The translations under genes and the position numbers were made by a program. 64,000 nt of DNA from Clytia hemisphaerica (lineage: Eukaryota > Cnidaria > Hydrozoa > Leptothecata > Clytiidae): NCBI GenBank assembly GCA_902728285.1, contig CACVBU010000064.1, forward strand, positions 1,589,640 through 1,653,639, read 5' to 3'. Below the pieces are notes generated by a model. It was not told the DNA's origin. It was given only the letters and a program-made list of their open reading frames with translations, and did not search any database. Positions 37,895-49,500 of the stretch are shown piece by piece; the stretch's first letter is position 1; each line of letters begins with the position of its first letter.

Positions 37895-37978
37895 CTTATT
37901 ATGAAGTCCTTCTAAGTATCTTTGTTTGTCTTGATCTTTTGCTTGCTGCAGTCGATTTTGATTGGATATGATTATGAT
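37895..37978 (-). other. Probable 5' UTR exon of the peroxidase gene
   Basis: On the minus strand a TATA box (38011-38004) is followed about 30 bases on by a stretch ending CATAATAAG|gtaatt, a good donor at 37895. A matching acceptor (tttattttag, about 36,755) lies just before the signal-peptide exon. No ORF is needed. The 5' end is inferred from TATA spacing. Confidence 0.55.
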
Positions 37979-38003
37979 ATGATATGTATGATATGAAGAC
38001 CCC

Positions 38004-38011
38004 TTTTTATA
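38004..38011 (-). promoter_or_regulatory. TATA box of the peroxidase gene
   Basis: Minus-strand TATAAAAAGGGG is a strong TATA element with a GC-flanked 3' side, placed about 110 bases before a leader-exon donor. Position and orientation fit the peroxidase gene. Confidence 0.6.
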
Positions 38012-38184
38012 CAATTTTGTATCCTCCGAAAGTCCCACTTTCATTTTAGTTTTTGCAAAACGCAAATTCAAGCAGATTCTATTCTAAAAATTTTAAAATG
38101 GCAAAAATATTAGTCACAACCGAAAGGTATAAAACTGACTTTACTGTCCAATGACAAGATGACGTTTTTTTTCCCGTATAGTCA

Positions 38185-38608
38185 TACATGTTTTTTTTTA
38201 TAAGAAAAAGTTTCAAAAGACCAAATTTCTTAAGAAGAGACGGCTTCAATATCTAAAATATTAAGACATTAGCGTAGACAGGAAGGGTGCAAAATATTTG
38301 TAGGAGAGCTGATTTTTATAGCATCGTAATTATCTTTTTATATTATGAATAGATGATTACTATTTTATAAAAATCTGTTCTCCTACATAAAAGTTGCGCC
38401 TATGCTAATGTCAAGAACAAGTTAAGGTCGCATTTTGAGACTTTTTTGGACTCTAAAACACCCGATTTCTTAGGACATTGTACAAAAATACTCACAAAAT
38501 GGTGAAAATAAAATCATTGTAAGAAAGTTTTTAGGCTTAAAACTAAAAAAATTAAGAACATCTGAATGCTTCAAAAATAATAAAAGTTTCTTATTAAAAA
38601 ACGTGTAT
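38185..38608. mobile_element. MITE, AAGAACA family, split by a palindromic element
   Basis: Ends ACATGTTTTTTTTTATAAGA and TTCTTATTAAAAAACGTGTA. A second palindrome at about 38,270-38,412 (GACATTAGCGTAGACAG / GCCTATGCTAATGTC) is inserted within. Confidence 0.72.
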
Positions 38609-38770
38609 AATAAATTAATAAGATAAATTGTCTGTGATGGATTGTAAATAGAAAGTAAATCGTATACAATAAAAGATGGCATACAACAAAAATTAGATTA
38701 TAACGGAGCTTCATTATCGAGTGGGCAAGTAAATGGAGGCTCACTTTTCCATCTCATGTAGTCTTTACTA

Positions 38771-39021
38771 CACATCTTTTTAATAAGAAAATCCAAGATT
38801 TTTTTTAAACCTTCGGATATTCTTAACTTTTTGAGTTTCAAGCCCAAATAATGTTCTTAACATGTTTTTAATTTTACAATTTTGTGAGTGTTTTTGTTAA
38901 TTTTCATTACGATATAGGGTGTTTCAGAGTCCACAAAGCTTTAAAAAATGCTATTAACTTGTTCTTAATGTTTTTGCCATGGAAGGCCTATGTTCTTTCG
39001 TTCCTCGTTCTTACAAAAAGA
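38771..39021. mobile_element. MITE, AAGAACA family
   Basis: ACATCTTTTTAATAAGAAAA to CTCGTTCTTACAAAAAGACG, with the common core. Confidence 0.65.
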
Positions 39022-39135
39022 CGGTCTTTAGAGGCTCACTTTTTCATCTCATGCAGACTTTACCATGTACCAATAGATAATATTTTGTCATTTTTGTTAT
39101 AATTTTGATTTAAAATCAAGTACACTTTTTTTCTA

Positions 39136-39358
39136 TTACCATATAAGAACGTAGGCTTTGAAGGCCAAAAATATTGAGAAAAAGCTAAGAACATTTTAAT
39201 GCTTTTAAGGCTTTGAGGACACCTTGAAATGGACAAAAACACTCACAAAATGACAAAAATAAGAACACGTTAAGAGCATTTTTGTACTTAAAACATAAAA
39301 AGTTAAGAACATCCGAATGTTACAAAAGATTTTGTATGTTTTTATAAAGAATGTGTAT
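39136..39358. mobile_element. MITE, AAGAACA family, opposite orientation
   Basis: Starts ACCATATAAGAACGTAGGCT and ends TTTTTATAAAGAATGTGTA. Confidence 0.65.
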
Positions 39359-39629
39359 TCTCAATTCACCCATGGGAATTTCCAGACTAAGCAGGTTTTA
39401 AACCGTAGGCACGTAAAATAAAAGTGAGTTGAACGAAAGTCGAGGTCCTACAAGTTCAAATATTACATATTTTGGATGTAGGATTCTTGTAGGCGTTCAA
39501 TAAGCGCTTCTAACTCAAACTTTGTTTTAATTGATGGTGCAAGATCGCGAGACATCAAATTTCGAGTTAGTTCATTTATTTTCATACCTGTTTTAATTAC
39601 AAATTTGATTGCTTTACATGATTATTGTC

Positions 39630-39945
39630 TCCAGAAAAACTTTTAATAAACTTTTCCTTAGGAAGTTAGTCTGTGACTGCTGTCGAAGGCAACCAGAAGG
39701 CTCCTCTTTCGATACCTGTATACCGGAAGCTAGGGGAGGGCGCTTCTCTTTCTCCCTGGACTGCTCTACCTACCCTTGATCCTTCTCTTAATAACTGAGC
39801 ATCAAGCAGAGATGAATCAAGTACCATTTTTGTATTAAGTTAGAAGACTTTGAGATGACCCGGCCGTGGATTGAACCCACGACCTTGCACATCTTAGTCC
39901 GATCTTCTACCGTCACTGCATTTAACCTCTGCCATGGCCGTCTTT
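39630..39945 (-). repeat. tRNA-derived SINE
   Basis: On the minus strand, GGTCGTGGGTTCAATCCACG at about 39,865-39,885 is a T-arm with a perfect B box (GGTTCAATCC), preceded by an A-box-like TGGCAGAGGTTA near 39,935. It cannot fold as a normal tRNA (no intact acceptor stem), and a non-tRNA body follows. Confidence 0.6.
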
Positions 39946-40223
39946 TTCAACTTTTAACAAAGTGGCTTTTTCAAATCTTAAAATCATTATACTTGGATTT
40001 AGAAGAGATTAGAATCTTTTTCATAGCTCGTTAGATAGGTTAGAAATCGTTGTTTAAGTTATGAGAATAGAATCCAGTTAAAATATCCAAATTTGAAGCC
40101 TATCGCAATAGTATGGTCAAAACATATTCAAAATCTAAAAATAAAGAACACATATTTTATGGAAATAAAGCCATTTTTGACTTTCTTGACCCAAAACCTA
40201 GACACATTTTCAATTCCTTCTTA

Positions 40224-41103
40224 TTCATGATATGCACCATTGCAATGTCTTCCATTCCACCCAATAGCTGATTGGTTCAAAGTGACGTATCAGAAGCAGC
40301 CACCGACCTAAAATTTGCAAATATCTGTTCTGATTTGCCAGCTGGAAGGATTTTCACGAAACTAAGAACAGTTCCTCGTTTTCCAGGCGAGAAATTTTTA
40401 CTTCAGAACAGTTATATTTTTCCAGCTAGGAGGTAAAAATACTTTCAGAACAGATACGAAATTACCAGGCGATTGATTTTACGCGAGTTAACTGTTCTTA
40501 TCTACCAGGGCTGACAAAATCTTATAAGAACAGATCGCTAAATTCCAGCTTGACATTGAAGGACTTTTAAGAACAGAAACTTAATTTCCAGCTAACAGTT
40601 CGAACAGATCCACAATTTCCAGATGTTTTGTAGAACAGATGGAGAATTTTCAGCTGCCACTCCAGGCAACCACATTCAGGACTTTTTTTAGAATCCCTCA
40701 GAACAGATAGGAAATTCTTAGACACGTTATTTATAAATATAAGATATCAGACTATTTTTTCATAAGAACAGATCATATTTTTCCAGCTGGTCCCAATCTT
40801 CAGTAGAACAGATCATATTTTTCCAGCTGGTCCCAATCTTCAGTAGAACAGACCATATTTTTCCAGCTGGTCCCAATCTTCAGTAGAACAGACCACTTTT
40901 TTCCAGCAGACTTTTTTCTTTAGTTCGGTAAGAACAGACCGCCATATCCAGCTGGAACGTGCCTTCAGAACAGATATTTTGAAGTCCTCCTTCGGTGGAT
41001 GCTTTCGACGTATTGACTGATTTTACGTCACTCACAACCAATCAGCTGTTGGGTCCATGATGTAATGTCAGAAGACATTGCAGTGGTGCATATCATGAAA
41101 TAA
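40224..41103. mobile_element. TIR-bounded element with an internal array of AGAACAG/CCAGCTG motifs
   Basis: The left end TTCATGATATGCACCATTGC..AATAGCTGATTGGTT is inverted at the right end (AACCAATCAGCTGTTGGGT..GGTGCATATCATGAA). Between them, about 14 copies of a pair of words, AGAACAGAT and 5-9 bases later TTCCAGCTG, alternate with unrelated 15-25-base spacers in a 37-46-base rhythm. From 40,765 to 40,904 the unit is an exact 40-bp tandem repeat. No coding capacity. Confidence 0.85.
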
Positions 41104-41689
41104 TAATCACGAGTGTCACGCATCAACTTCAAACAACAAAAAAATATTTAAAAATCAAAAGGGAGTTGTTGTTGTGGGTGGGTTTCGCCCTCGTACAGTA
41201 TAATCATAAATGCCCATTTTGGATGTATCCGATGATAGGTTAACATGGGTCGGTTGAAACTTTATTGAGTCGCACATAAATGATTATTTATTTTTTACGT
41301 AGAACAGACGTGTATGGGTTTTTTAATCTAATCAATTTTTAATCTAAAGCTGTTTTGTTTTAATTAAGTTAGTCTCACGATAAAGAAAATGAATCATGAA
41401 AGTTCAAATCTTATACAATATTCCAAGCCTACGCTAAGTGATTATCAACACTTTAAAAATGCACGTCAAAATCATACTTAAGACCAAAAGTATTAGTGAA
41501 ATGTATATCAATCTTGACTCCCCTTCCAGGAGGTTGAGGTTCGGTTTCCCAGTCGTTGCTATGATTCACTTGGTAAGTGAATGTACTTTCACCCGGGTCA
41601 ACCCATGCCTTGTGAGGGTAATTGAGTAGACAGAAACTCAAGGCTGTCAGTGTCTGTTCTAAAATATTGAGAACCGAATATCACACCGT

Positions 41690-41932
41690 ACATAGGGGGA
41701 GGGAGTAGAGGATATAGTGTCCGGGGGATAGTAAAAAATCTACAGAATTTACCTTGTCCGGGGGGGGGGTAACTTGCTCTGTTTACTCTGTTTGGGGGTA
41801 ACTTTCCTCTGCTTGAGGGTAATTTTGATTGTGCATGGGGTCAACTTATGCTTGTCCGGGGGGTTAAACCTGCTGTCCGGGGGGTAAACTTCCAAAAAAT
41901 GTTATATCCTCCACACCCCTATCCACCCCATA
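41690..41932. mobile_element. G-rich MITE (ATAGGGG..GGAGGATAT family)
   Basis: CATAGGGGGAGGGAGTAGAG and TATCCTCCACACCCCTATCC are inverted. The interior is several GTCCGGGGGGTAAACTT words. Confidence 0.6.
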
Positions 41933-42351
41933 TTAATTTTTTTTCTAAAAATCCATCGTCATTTTGATTTTTTTGTTTCTATACATATAAAATCGGGTAA
42001 ATTCATTCAATTCATGACTCAGTTTCCCGGACTGCCGCGAGTCAACTCAATTTTCCCGGGATCGTTCAGCTTTTTTTATTGAATAACTGGCTAAATATTA
42101 TAAAGAATCGAATTTAGTACGAAAAATCACAGCTGGCACACAACGTTGTTTTAACGCTCAAATAACGTTATATATGATTTTATTGAATAACCGGCTAAAT
42201 TTTGTAAAAGGTTGAATTTTGTACGGAAAATAGCTAATGTTGAATAAGCAAACTGGCTAATTTTCTGAGGTATCTGATTTATGTTTTTTTCCGCTAGAAA
42301 GTGGACATTGGAATCTTAGTCCGGGATGCGGAAGATTAGCCGAAACTAGGG

Positions 42352-42524
42352 TACCTTATCGGGGAAAACTTCGTCGGGGAAAATTTTTGTCGGGGAAAAA
42401 TATTCGTCACTTGCTGGTTTTGGTAAACACATTAGGCCGGGGAAAATTTTCGTCGGGGAAAAATATTCGTCACTTGGCCGAAATTTCGTCACTTTTCCCC
42501 GACGAAGTTTTCCCCGATAAGGTA
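42352..42524. mobile_element. Palindromic MITE, CGGGGAAAA family
   Basis: Ends TACCTTATCGGGGAAAACTT and the complement TTTTCCCCGATAAGGTA. The interior repeats GTCGGGGAAAA and ATTCGTCACTT. Starts with TACCTTA and has TA edges, like the intron-forming family. Confidence 0.8.
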
Positions 42525-43008
42525 CACTACTTCGGATATTTCAAAAGATTTTAAATTTAAGAACACAGGTTGCAAGTCAAATCACGCTTATACTAAGTTT
42601 TTTATGTGCTTGTTGCATGACATTTATATCTGATTGGTCTGAATTTATAAATTTATGATAAAATTATTAGAAGTTCGAGTTGTAAACCAAGTAATATGAT
42701 GGGAATAAAATCACATAAAATTTTTCGAGTAATCAACTGCACTGCTATAATTTAGCAACCCGTGTATTGATGATACACTTAAAGGTTTTTATTTTTTAAT
42801 ATAAGTGCTTCCGTTTCATATTAGACACATATTTCATATCAGGACAGTGTCTACCTATTTTCGTATTATGCTGATATAAGCATGAAAAATTGTTTTTCTT
42901 TTCTTCTTTTTTGACCAATAATCTTTTCCGTGTCAAACCAATGTGATAAAGCTTGTGAATTATAATTGATGAGTAAGCAAACGATATCACTCTTATTTAA
43001 AAACAAAC

Positions 43009-43292
43009 CTTTAAAGTTCAGAAACTTTCGTGGGCAGAAACTTTCGCGTTGTTCGCGATTTTGATCCTTTTTCGCGAAAGTTTCTGCCAGGTAAGAAATT
43101 AAACTTCAAACTTTTCGCGAAAATAACTTTCCTACTCAGTTTTGCACTGTTTGCTAAATTGTTGCTTGTTTTATGAGTTTTTGTTGGCAAAAAAAATTTT
43201 ATATGAATTCCCGAAACTTAAATTCGCTAAATTTCGCGACTTTTTGACTTCGCAAAACATTCTGCCCGTGAAACTTTCTGCCCTTAAAGTAT
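43009..43292. mobile_element. MITE, related TACTTTAA-type element just 3' of the GPCR stop
   Basis: Ends ACCTTTAAAGTTCAGAAACT and, on the other strand, TACTTTAAGGGCAGAAAGTT. The interior has repeated TTTCGCG and GGCAGAAA blocks. Same layout as the TACCTTAA family but diverged. It lies 43 bases past the receptor stop and may fall in the 3' UTR. Confidence 0.65.
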
Positions 43293-43334
43293 ATAAATAA
43301 AATGATATTTGCATGTGCCTTTTGTGCTTCGAAT

Positions 43335-43592
43335 TCAGTTGAGAAATTGGTTATTGATTCTCTTTGTTCGTTTTTCGTTGAAAGCTTCTGTTGTGTTTCG
43401 TTGAGGTTTGAATAACATAACAAACATTTTGTAAATATAAATCAACAAAAAATTCAACGCGTTCAACAAATGAATACTGATCCAAAGCACTCGATCTTTG
43501 ACGTTGAAACTTTTTTGAGCAAAATAGATTCCAGTTGATGCAGCGATGAGCAAAACAGTCGTGAATGAAGAATAGATGACATGGTTTGTCTC
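43335..43592 (-). CDS. GPCR last exon: helices 6-7 and short tail
   Basis: Acceptor cttcattag|GAG. It encodes ETNHVIYSSFTTVLLIAAST, VLWISIHLLNALNFLLIYIY and MLFKPQRNT, then a short basic tail ending NNQFLN with TGA at 43337-43335. The tail after helix 7 is only about 25 residues, so long tail-scaffold motifs are absent. Confidence 0.9.
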   Translation of the reverse strand, partial: ETNHVIYSSFTTVLLIAASTGIYFAQKSFNVKDRVLWISIHLLNALNFLLIYIYKMFVMLFKPQRNTTEAFNEKRTKRINNQFLN

Positions 43593-46500
43593 CTAATGAA
43601 GAAAAAAAATTGTTAAATTTTCACAACTTTTGTTTAATGGTTAAGTTTAACATTATGGACGCAGTTCACGGCATACTGAATTTGGATGCACAATAACTCT
43701 GTCGCGAGCGCAGGGCTAGCAGTGTCTAGTAAGCTTGGTAATTTCCCTTTCCTAGGGTAGCGTATCCAGGGGGTGATTCTGGATGACTCGGAGGGTTCAC
43801 TTCTCTCTCTTCTCTCTTTCTCTGCTTATTGTCTGTGTTTCTTGAATAGAATCTTCAAACAAGATAGAAGTATATGATCTGTTACGGTTTCAAAAACATT
43901 TCAATCATGTATTCCTTACCGCAGAGTGTAATGCAAAGAAGTCAATTTATTTATTGCCTTGGCTAGATTTGTTTCAAAATGTTTTTGTGTTTAGACCATG
44001 CAAACACAATTCTGACAATTTCGGAGCCTTCAAAATCGAATTAAACACGTTTTCCTTTGGTCTTTCAATTTCATTCTCAAAAAACTAACCTTGAAGTGTG
44101 ATGGCAGTTTACGAGCTCTGAAAGCTTGAATCCCATTGGCTAATACCAACAATAGAACAAAGAAAAGTTGAATGACAACCGATGTGTTGTTTTGACACGT
44201 CTTCTCTTTGATAAATGATTCTGGATGATGAATTTCTTGCACCTTCGAAAAGAAAAGCCAATAATCATTTTGCTGATTTCAATCGAAGAAAGTGAAAAAC
44301 AAATTTAACTTGAGCTAGCAGCAAAAAACCAAACTTTGAGTTTTTCAAGACTTATGAGTATGATTCTTAAGGCTTGGGGGCACGAGAAGTTTTTTTTTTG
44401 GGGGGTTGAATTTCCTGGGTCGTTACCCGTACTGTAATTTTTTGAAGTTTTTTTTGTGTTGGTGTGTTGCAATCCATCCATCCCACCAACCTGAAACGCT
44501 TCCTCGTGTCTCCATCCCATTTTTCTTTCTACCAATAAAAGTGAAATCTTGCTTTTGTCCCTGGGATAAAATCTTGTGTCTTTTGGGTATTTCCCTCATC
44601 TTTTGTATCATGAAAAAAAAACACACTCAAAGGGACACACACTTTTTTTCTTGTGTTAATGGGATAGAGCATGTTGCATTGCACCAACACAAAAACTTCT
44701 TCTGTCTCCAAGCCTTGAAGCTTTACAAAAAATATGTAAAGGAAAATACCACAACTTGGCCCAGAATCCACAAAGCCTTTCTCTCGAGCATTTTTGTTTT
44801 CCCTAGTGGTTCGAACTATCGCGGCACTTTTAAAAGGAAAATACTTTAAGTATAAAAGTTTTTGCCTGTTTTATTCAAAATACGAATACACGTTTTTTTT
44901 TATTAGAACCTAGTTTATAAGAACATATAGGCTGAAATTCGTCGAAAAATTAAGAACATCTTATGAACATGCCCAGCCTCAGTTTGAAAAAAATGACAAG
45001 AAACTACAATTTTTTCCTCTTTTTAAGCAGTTTAACCGAATTTAGGGGTGGATCTTCAAAAGTCGAGAGTCAAATATTGTCCAAATTTTGCCAAATTTAA
45101 GTGCTCTTTATTTTGTATCATATTGTCGATTTGGAGTAGTCTGAAAATTTAAGAACGCATCTAAAAACATTTCAGGCTGAAAATTGCTAAAAAAATAAGC
45201 ACATCCAGGCTCAGCCAAATTTTAGGTGTTCTAATAAAAAAAAAACGTGTAGTCGAATCCCCCGGACAAACTGTTTAATTTTAGATTTGCTTTTTATCTT
45301 TAAAAGATTTTGTTTTGTTTCGAAAAGAATTCGAATCTCTCTAATCAAATAAGGCACATTTACATTTGAAAACATGCAAACCAAAAGAAAAAGAGAGACA
45401 AAAAATAAAAACATAACAAATAACAAAGGCTGAATGAATCTAGACCAGGCTCTATCAATCAAAAACAAACGAACAACTCAAAATCATCTTTTAAAAGAAG
45501 AAAACATTGGGTTTGAAAACAAAAGTAACACACAGCAGATGGACAAACATGACATACACAGACCCGGTGGGATGTTTTTAGCCAGTGGGATAAAAATAAC
45601 GGACTGAAACTCAATGGGGATTGATATTTCTATATTTTCTATTGCTGGGGATTTTGTTTTCAAGTCAGAAAGTTCAGTGGGGATGGGAAAATTAGCATAA
45701 TATTTTGCAGTGAGGATTGGTTTATTTGATTATTTTCAGTGGGGACAAAAATTGGAGGATAATTTTCCACCAGGGACGATATTTTGGTCAATTTTTGCAG
45801 CAGGAAGGGGTCCAAGTGGGTCTGTGAGAAGTGGGTGTTATACAAACTATCACTTCACTAAACGATGCTCACCTTAGCTAAATTAAAGGTGAATGTCCAA
45901 AGCAGTAACATTGTATCGATGATGAGAATGAGAGCAATAATCAACCATCCCAAAATGCCAATCATTTTCTTTTGTACCCCACTGATTCGTGTTTTTAAAC
46001 CAAAAATGACGTGCAATTTTTGGGTCTTGGCAAGACTGACTGATATTGTTGAAGTCAAGGATAAGCTGGAAATAGATTTTCATTAGATGAGGAATTTGAA
46101 TCAACTCAATTGTCTCTAATAACTAAAGTCTGTTCCGAAAATATTGGCCCCTTGCACATTTTGATACATGAAATCCTAAATTTCAAAATGGTATAAAAGC
46201 TTGTAGTTTGAGAGTTATATGGTTTTGGTAACATTAGAAAGGTATTTTTATATACTTTCTAACAGCACTCGGTTAATGCCCTTTTAAATCAACCAATCAA
46301 GGGGTCAGGAAGTATAGCCTTAAATCTGGTATATTGGTACAATTAGAATGTGTACACACGACTTTGAAGAATGTTAAAGGTATTTGAGAAATTCACTTTC
46401 AGGTCTTAACACCCCTGTCTCACAGGCTCGGTGAAATCTTTTTCTTCAGTGGGGATAAAAATCCTTATTGAGATCTCAATTCTATTGTTCCAAGGTTAAA

Positions 46501-49500
46501 AAATCCAGTGGGGATGGTTTTGGAGTGCAATTTTCAGACAATTATTTTCGAGTGGGGATGAAATGAAAGTCCATTTCCCAGTGGGGCTGAAATTCCAGGG
46601 TATTCAGGCTCGGATACAGAGGGAGGCTATAACCAATGGAGGAGAGTGCACTTTATTATCGTATTACCTTATATGGAAACTAATTACTCTCCATGAATAA
46701 GATAGCCTACCTCCTGTATCCGACCCTGGTATTATCCCACCGAGGACCAAATTTTTGCCAAATTTTCCAGTGTGGCTTGAGTCCCAGTAGGTCTGTGACA
46801 CAGGGGTGTTGTCTTACCCAGATGCTATTGGTCTTGCAATGCATTTCAAGTAAGTGGGTTCATCCATGAAAAATATCTGACACGTGATTGCCGAGAGAAG
46901 ATGAGCAGAGAGTTGGAAGTAGGTTGCCATTCGATTCGCATTTTTTACAATCGGAGTTTCACGAAGCTTCACAAAGATTATCATTGTAAATATAACAAGA
47001 CGACTTGAAGTCGAAAATTTCGCCTAAAGTTTAAACTGCATGGGAAAAAACAAGAAGTAGAGATGAAAGCTAATCTGAAGTCTATTTTACATCGAGCCTG
47101 GATGAAACAATTTTATATGAACAACGAGGCTCAAATTCGCTAAAAAGAAAAGATCAATTTACGAACAATGGTTGTTTAATTCTTAAGAACTAAAAACTGA
47201 AGGGCATATCACCATCTATAAAGAGTTATTAATTTGATTCTTATAGAAAAAAAAACCTTATCAGGGAAAACTTTGTCGGGGAGAAGTGACGAAATCTTGG
47301 CCAAGTGACGAATATTTTTCCCCGACGAAAATTTACCCCGGCCTTAATGCGTTTACCAACTACCAGCAAGTGACGAATATTTTTCCCCGACGAAGCTTTC
47401 CCCGATAATGTAAATATGTTCATATTGCGCCATCCCTTGATTACTTTGTAAGAAATAATTACCGAAGGCTATATCACCTTCTATCGAGAGTTATTGATTT
47501 GATTCTTATAAAGTATGTGCTTATAAGAAAAATAAATATGCTCATATTGCCTGTCATCTATTGTTTACTTTGTAAGAACTAATTACCGAAGGGTGTATCA
47601 CCGTCTATCAAGAGTTACTGATTTGATTCTTATAAAGTATATGCTTATAAGAAAAATAAATATGTCCATATTGCCTGCCATCTATTGTTTACTTTGTAAG
47701 AACTAATTATCGAAGGGTGTATCACCGTCTATCAAGAGTTACTGATTTGATTCTTATAAAGTATGTGCTTATAAGAAAAATAAATATGCTCATATTGTGC
47801 GCCATTTCTTGTTTACTTTGTAAGAACTAATTATCGAAGGGTGTATCACCGTCTATCAAGAGTTATTGATTTGATTCTTATAAAGTGTATGCTTATAAGA
47901 AAAATAAATATGCTCATATTGTGTGCCATCCCTTGTTTACTTTGTAAGAACTAATTACCAAAGGCTATATTACCATCTATCAAGAGTTATTGATTTGATT
48001 CTTATAAAGTATATGCTTATAAGAAAAATAAATATGATCATATTGTGTGCCATCCCTTGTTTACTTTGTAAAACTAATTACCGAAAGGTATATCACAGTC
48101 TATCAAGAGTTACTGATTTGATTCTTATAAAATATATGCTTATAAGAAAAATAAATATGCTCATATTGCCTGCCATCTATTGTTTACTTTGTAAGAACTA
48201 ATTACCGAAAGGTATATCACAGTCTATCAAGAGTTATTGATTTGATTCTTATAAAGTGTATGCTTATAAGAAAAATAAATATAATCATATTGTGTGCCAT
48301 CCCTTGTTTACTTTGTAAGAACTAATTACCGAAAGGTATATCACAGTCTATCAAGAGTTATTGATTTGATTCTTATAAAGTGTATGCTTATAAGAAAAAT
48401 AAATATGATCATATTGTGTGCCATCCCTTGTTTACTTTGTAAGAACTAATTACCGAAAGGTATATCACAGTCTATCAAGAGTTATTGATTTGATTCTATA
48501 TAAGTGTATGCTTATAAGAAAAATAAATATGATCATATTGTGCATGTGTGCCATCCTTGTTTACTTTGTAAGAACTAATTACCGAAGGGTATATCACCGT
48601 TTATCAAGAGTTATTGATTTGATTCTTATAAAGTATATGCTTATAAGAAAATAAAGAAAAAATCCAAACTGTGAAGCTAAAGACACAAAGATATATGACG
48701 TAATCCAAAGAAAACCCGCGAAAATCGTCCGTGGTTATACGAACATGTAAAATGTAAATTAAGCTTAGTAAGTTCGTCCACCGTATCAAGTACTTTCGTT
48801 TTCTAAATTTTCGTCCGAGGACACCGCCGCTGAATGCCTATCGTAATACTTTCGCTAAGGCGAAATTAATAAGTAGAATAAGTATGTAAACGAGAGAGGA
48901 GATTAAAATGACATCCAATTGATCCATTTTGATGTATTGATCTTGATACGGATCGAAACAGGTTGTTCTTTCAAAATTTGTCTCGTAAAAACCAAAACAT
49001 TCACCGCACTTATCATTTCCAACGACTTCTTTGTAAAATCCTGAAGATTTAAAGTTTACAAACTTAAATTTTGATAGTGACACTTCTACATATTTTGTCG
49101 TGTGAAGCCATGGGGGTACTGAGGCAAAAGTAGGTGCCTAGTATATAGGCAGGTGGTAAGGATCGGTTCTTTGACCTGCAAAAGTCTCTCTAAGGGTTAC
49201 AAAGAAAACAAAAATGTCCAAGCTGGCCTTGCCAGTGGCTCACTTAGTAAGTTAATAAACCTTCGGCCGCGAGGATTATATTTCGCAAGCTTCATGAATT
49301 TCTTTCGAAAATTCGCAAAATTTAACGTTCGCAAAACGCAAAAATTTTCAAAAAATTTTTATACCGTGCTGACACTTTTGACAAAACCATCCAAAACTGT
49401 TCACCCATTTTGGTTCTTTGTAAAAACCATGAATCAATTCTTCGCCTTTTCCACATTGTGGTTTGGTTAAATTGCAGAACGGTTCTGATTTATTTAATTG

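Noticed and set aside
39860..39945. Functional tRNA gene on the minus strand
   Set aside because: T-arm and B box are good but no matching acceptor stem or normal anticodon arm is visible, and a long non-tRNA body follows; called a SINE.
40320..40985. CRISPR array
   Set aside because: Repeats are degenerate, lie inside an animal-type inverted-repeat element, and the genome is eukaryotic with no cas genes. The regular motif-spacer pattern is reported as an element feature.
47923..48654. Repeat proteins encoded by the satellite
   Set aside because: The ORFs arise because some units are close to 123 bases; no start, splice or conservation argues for translation.
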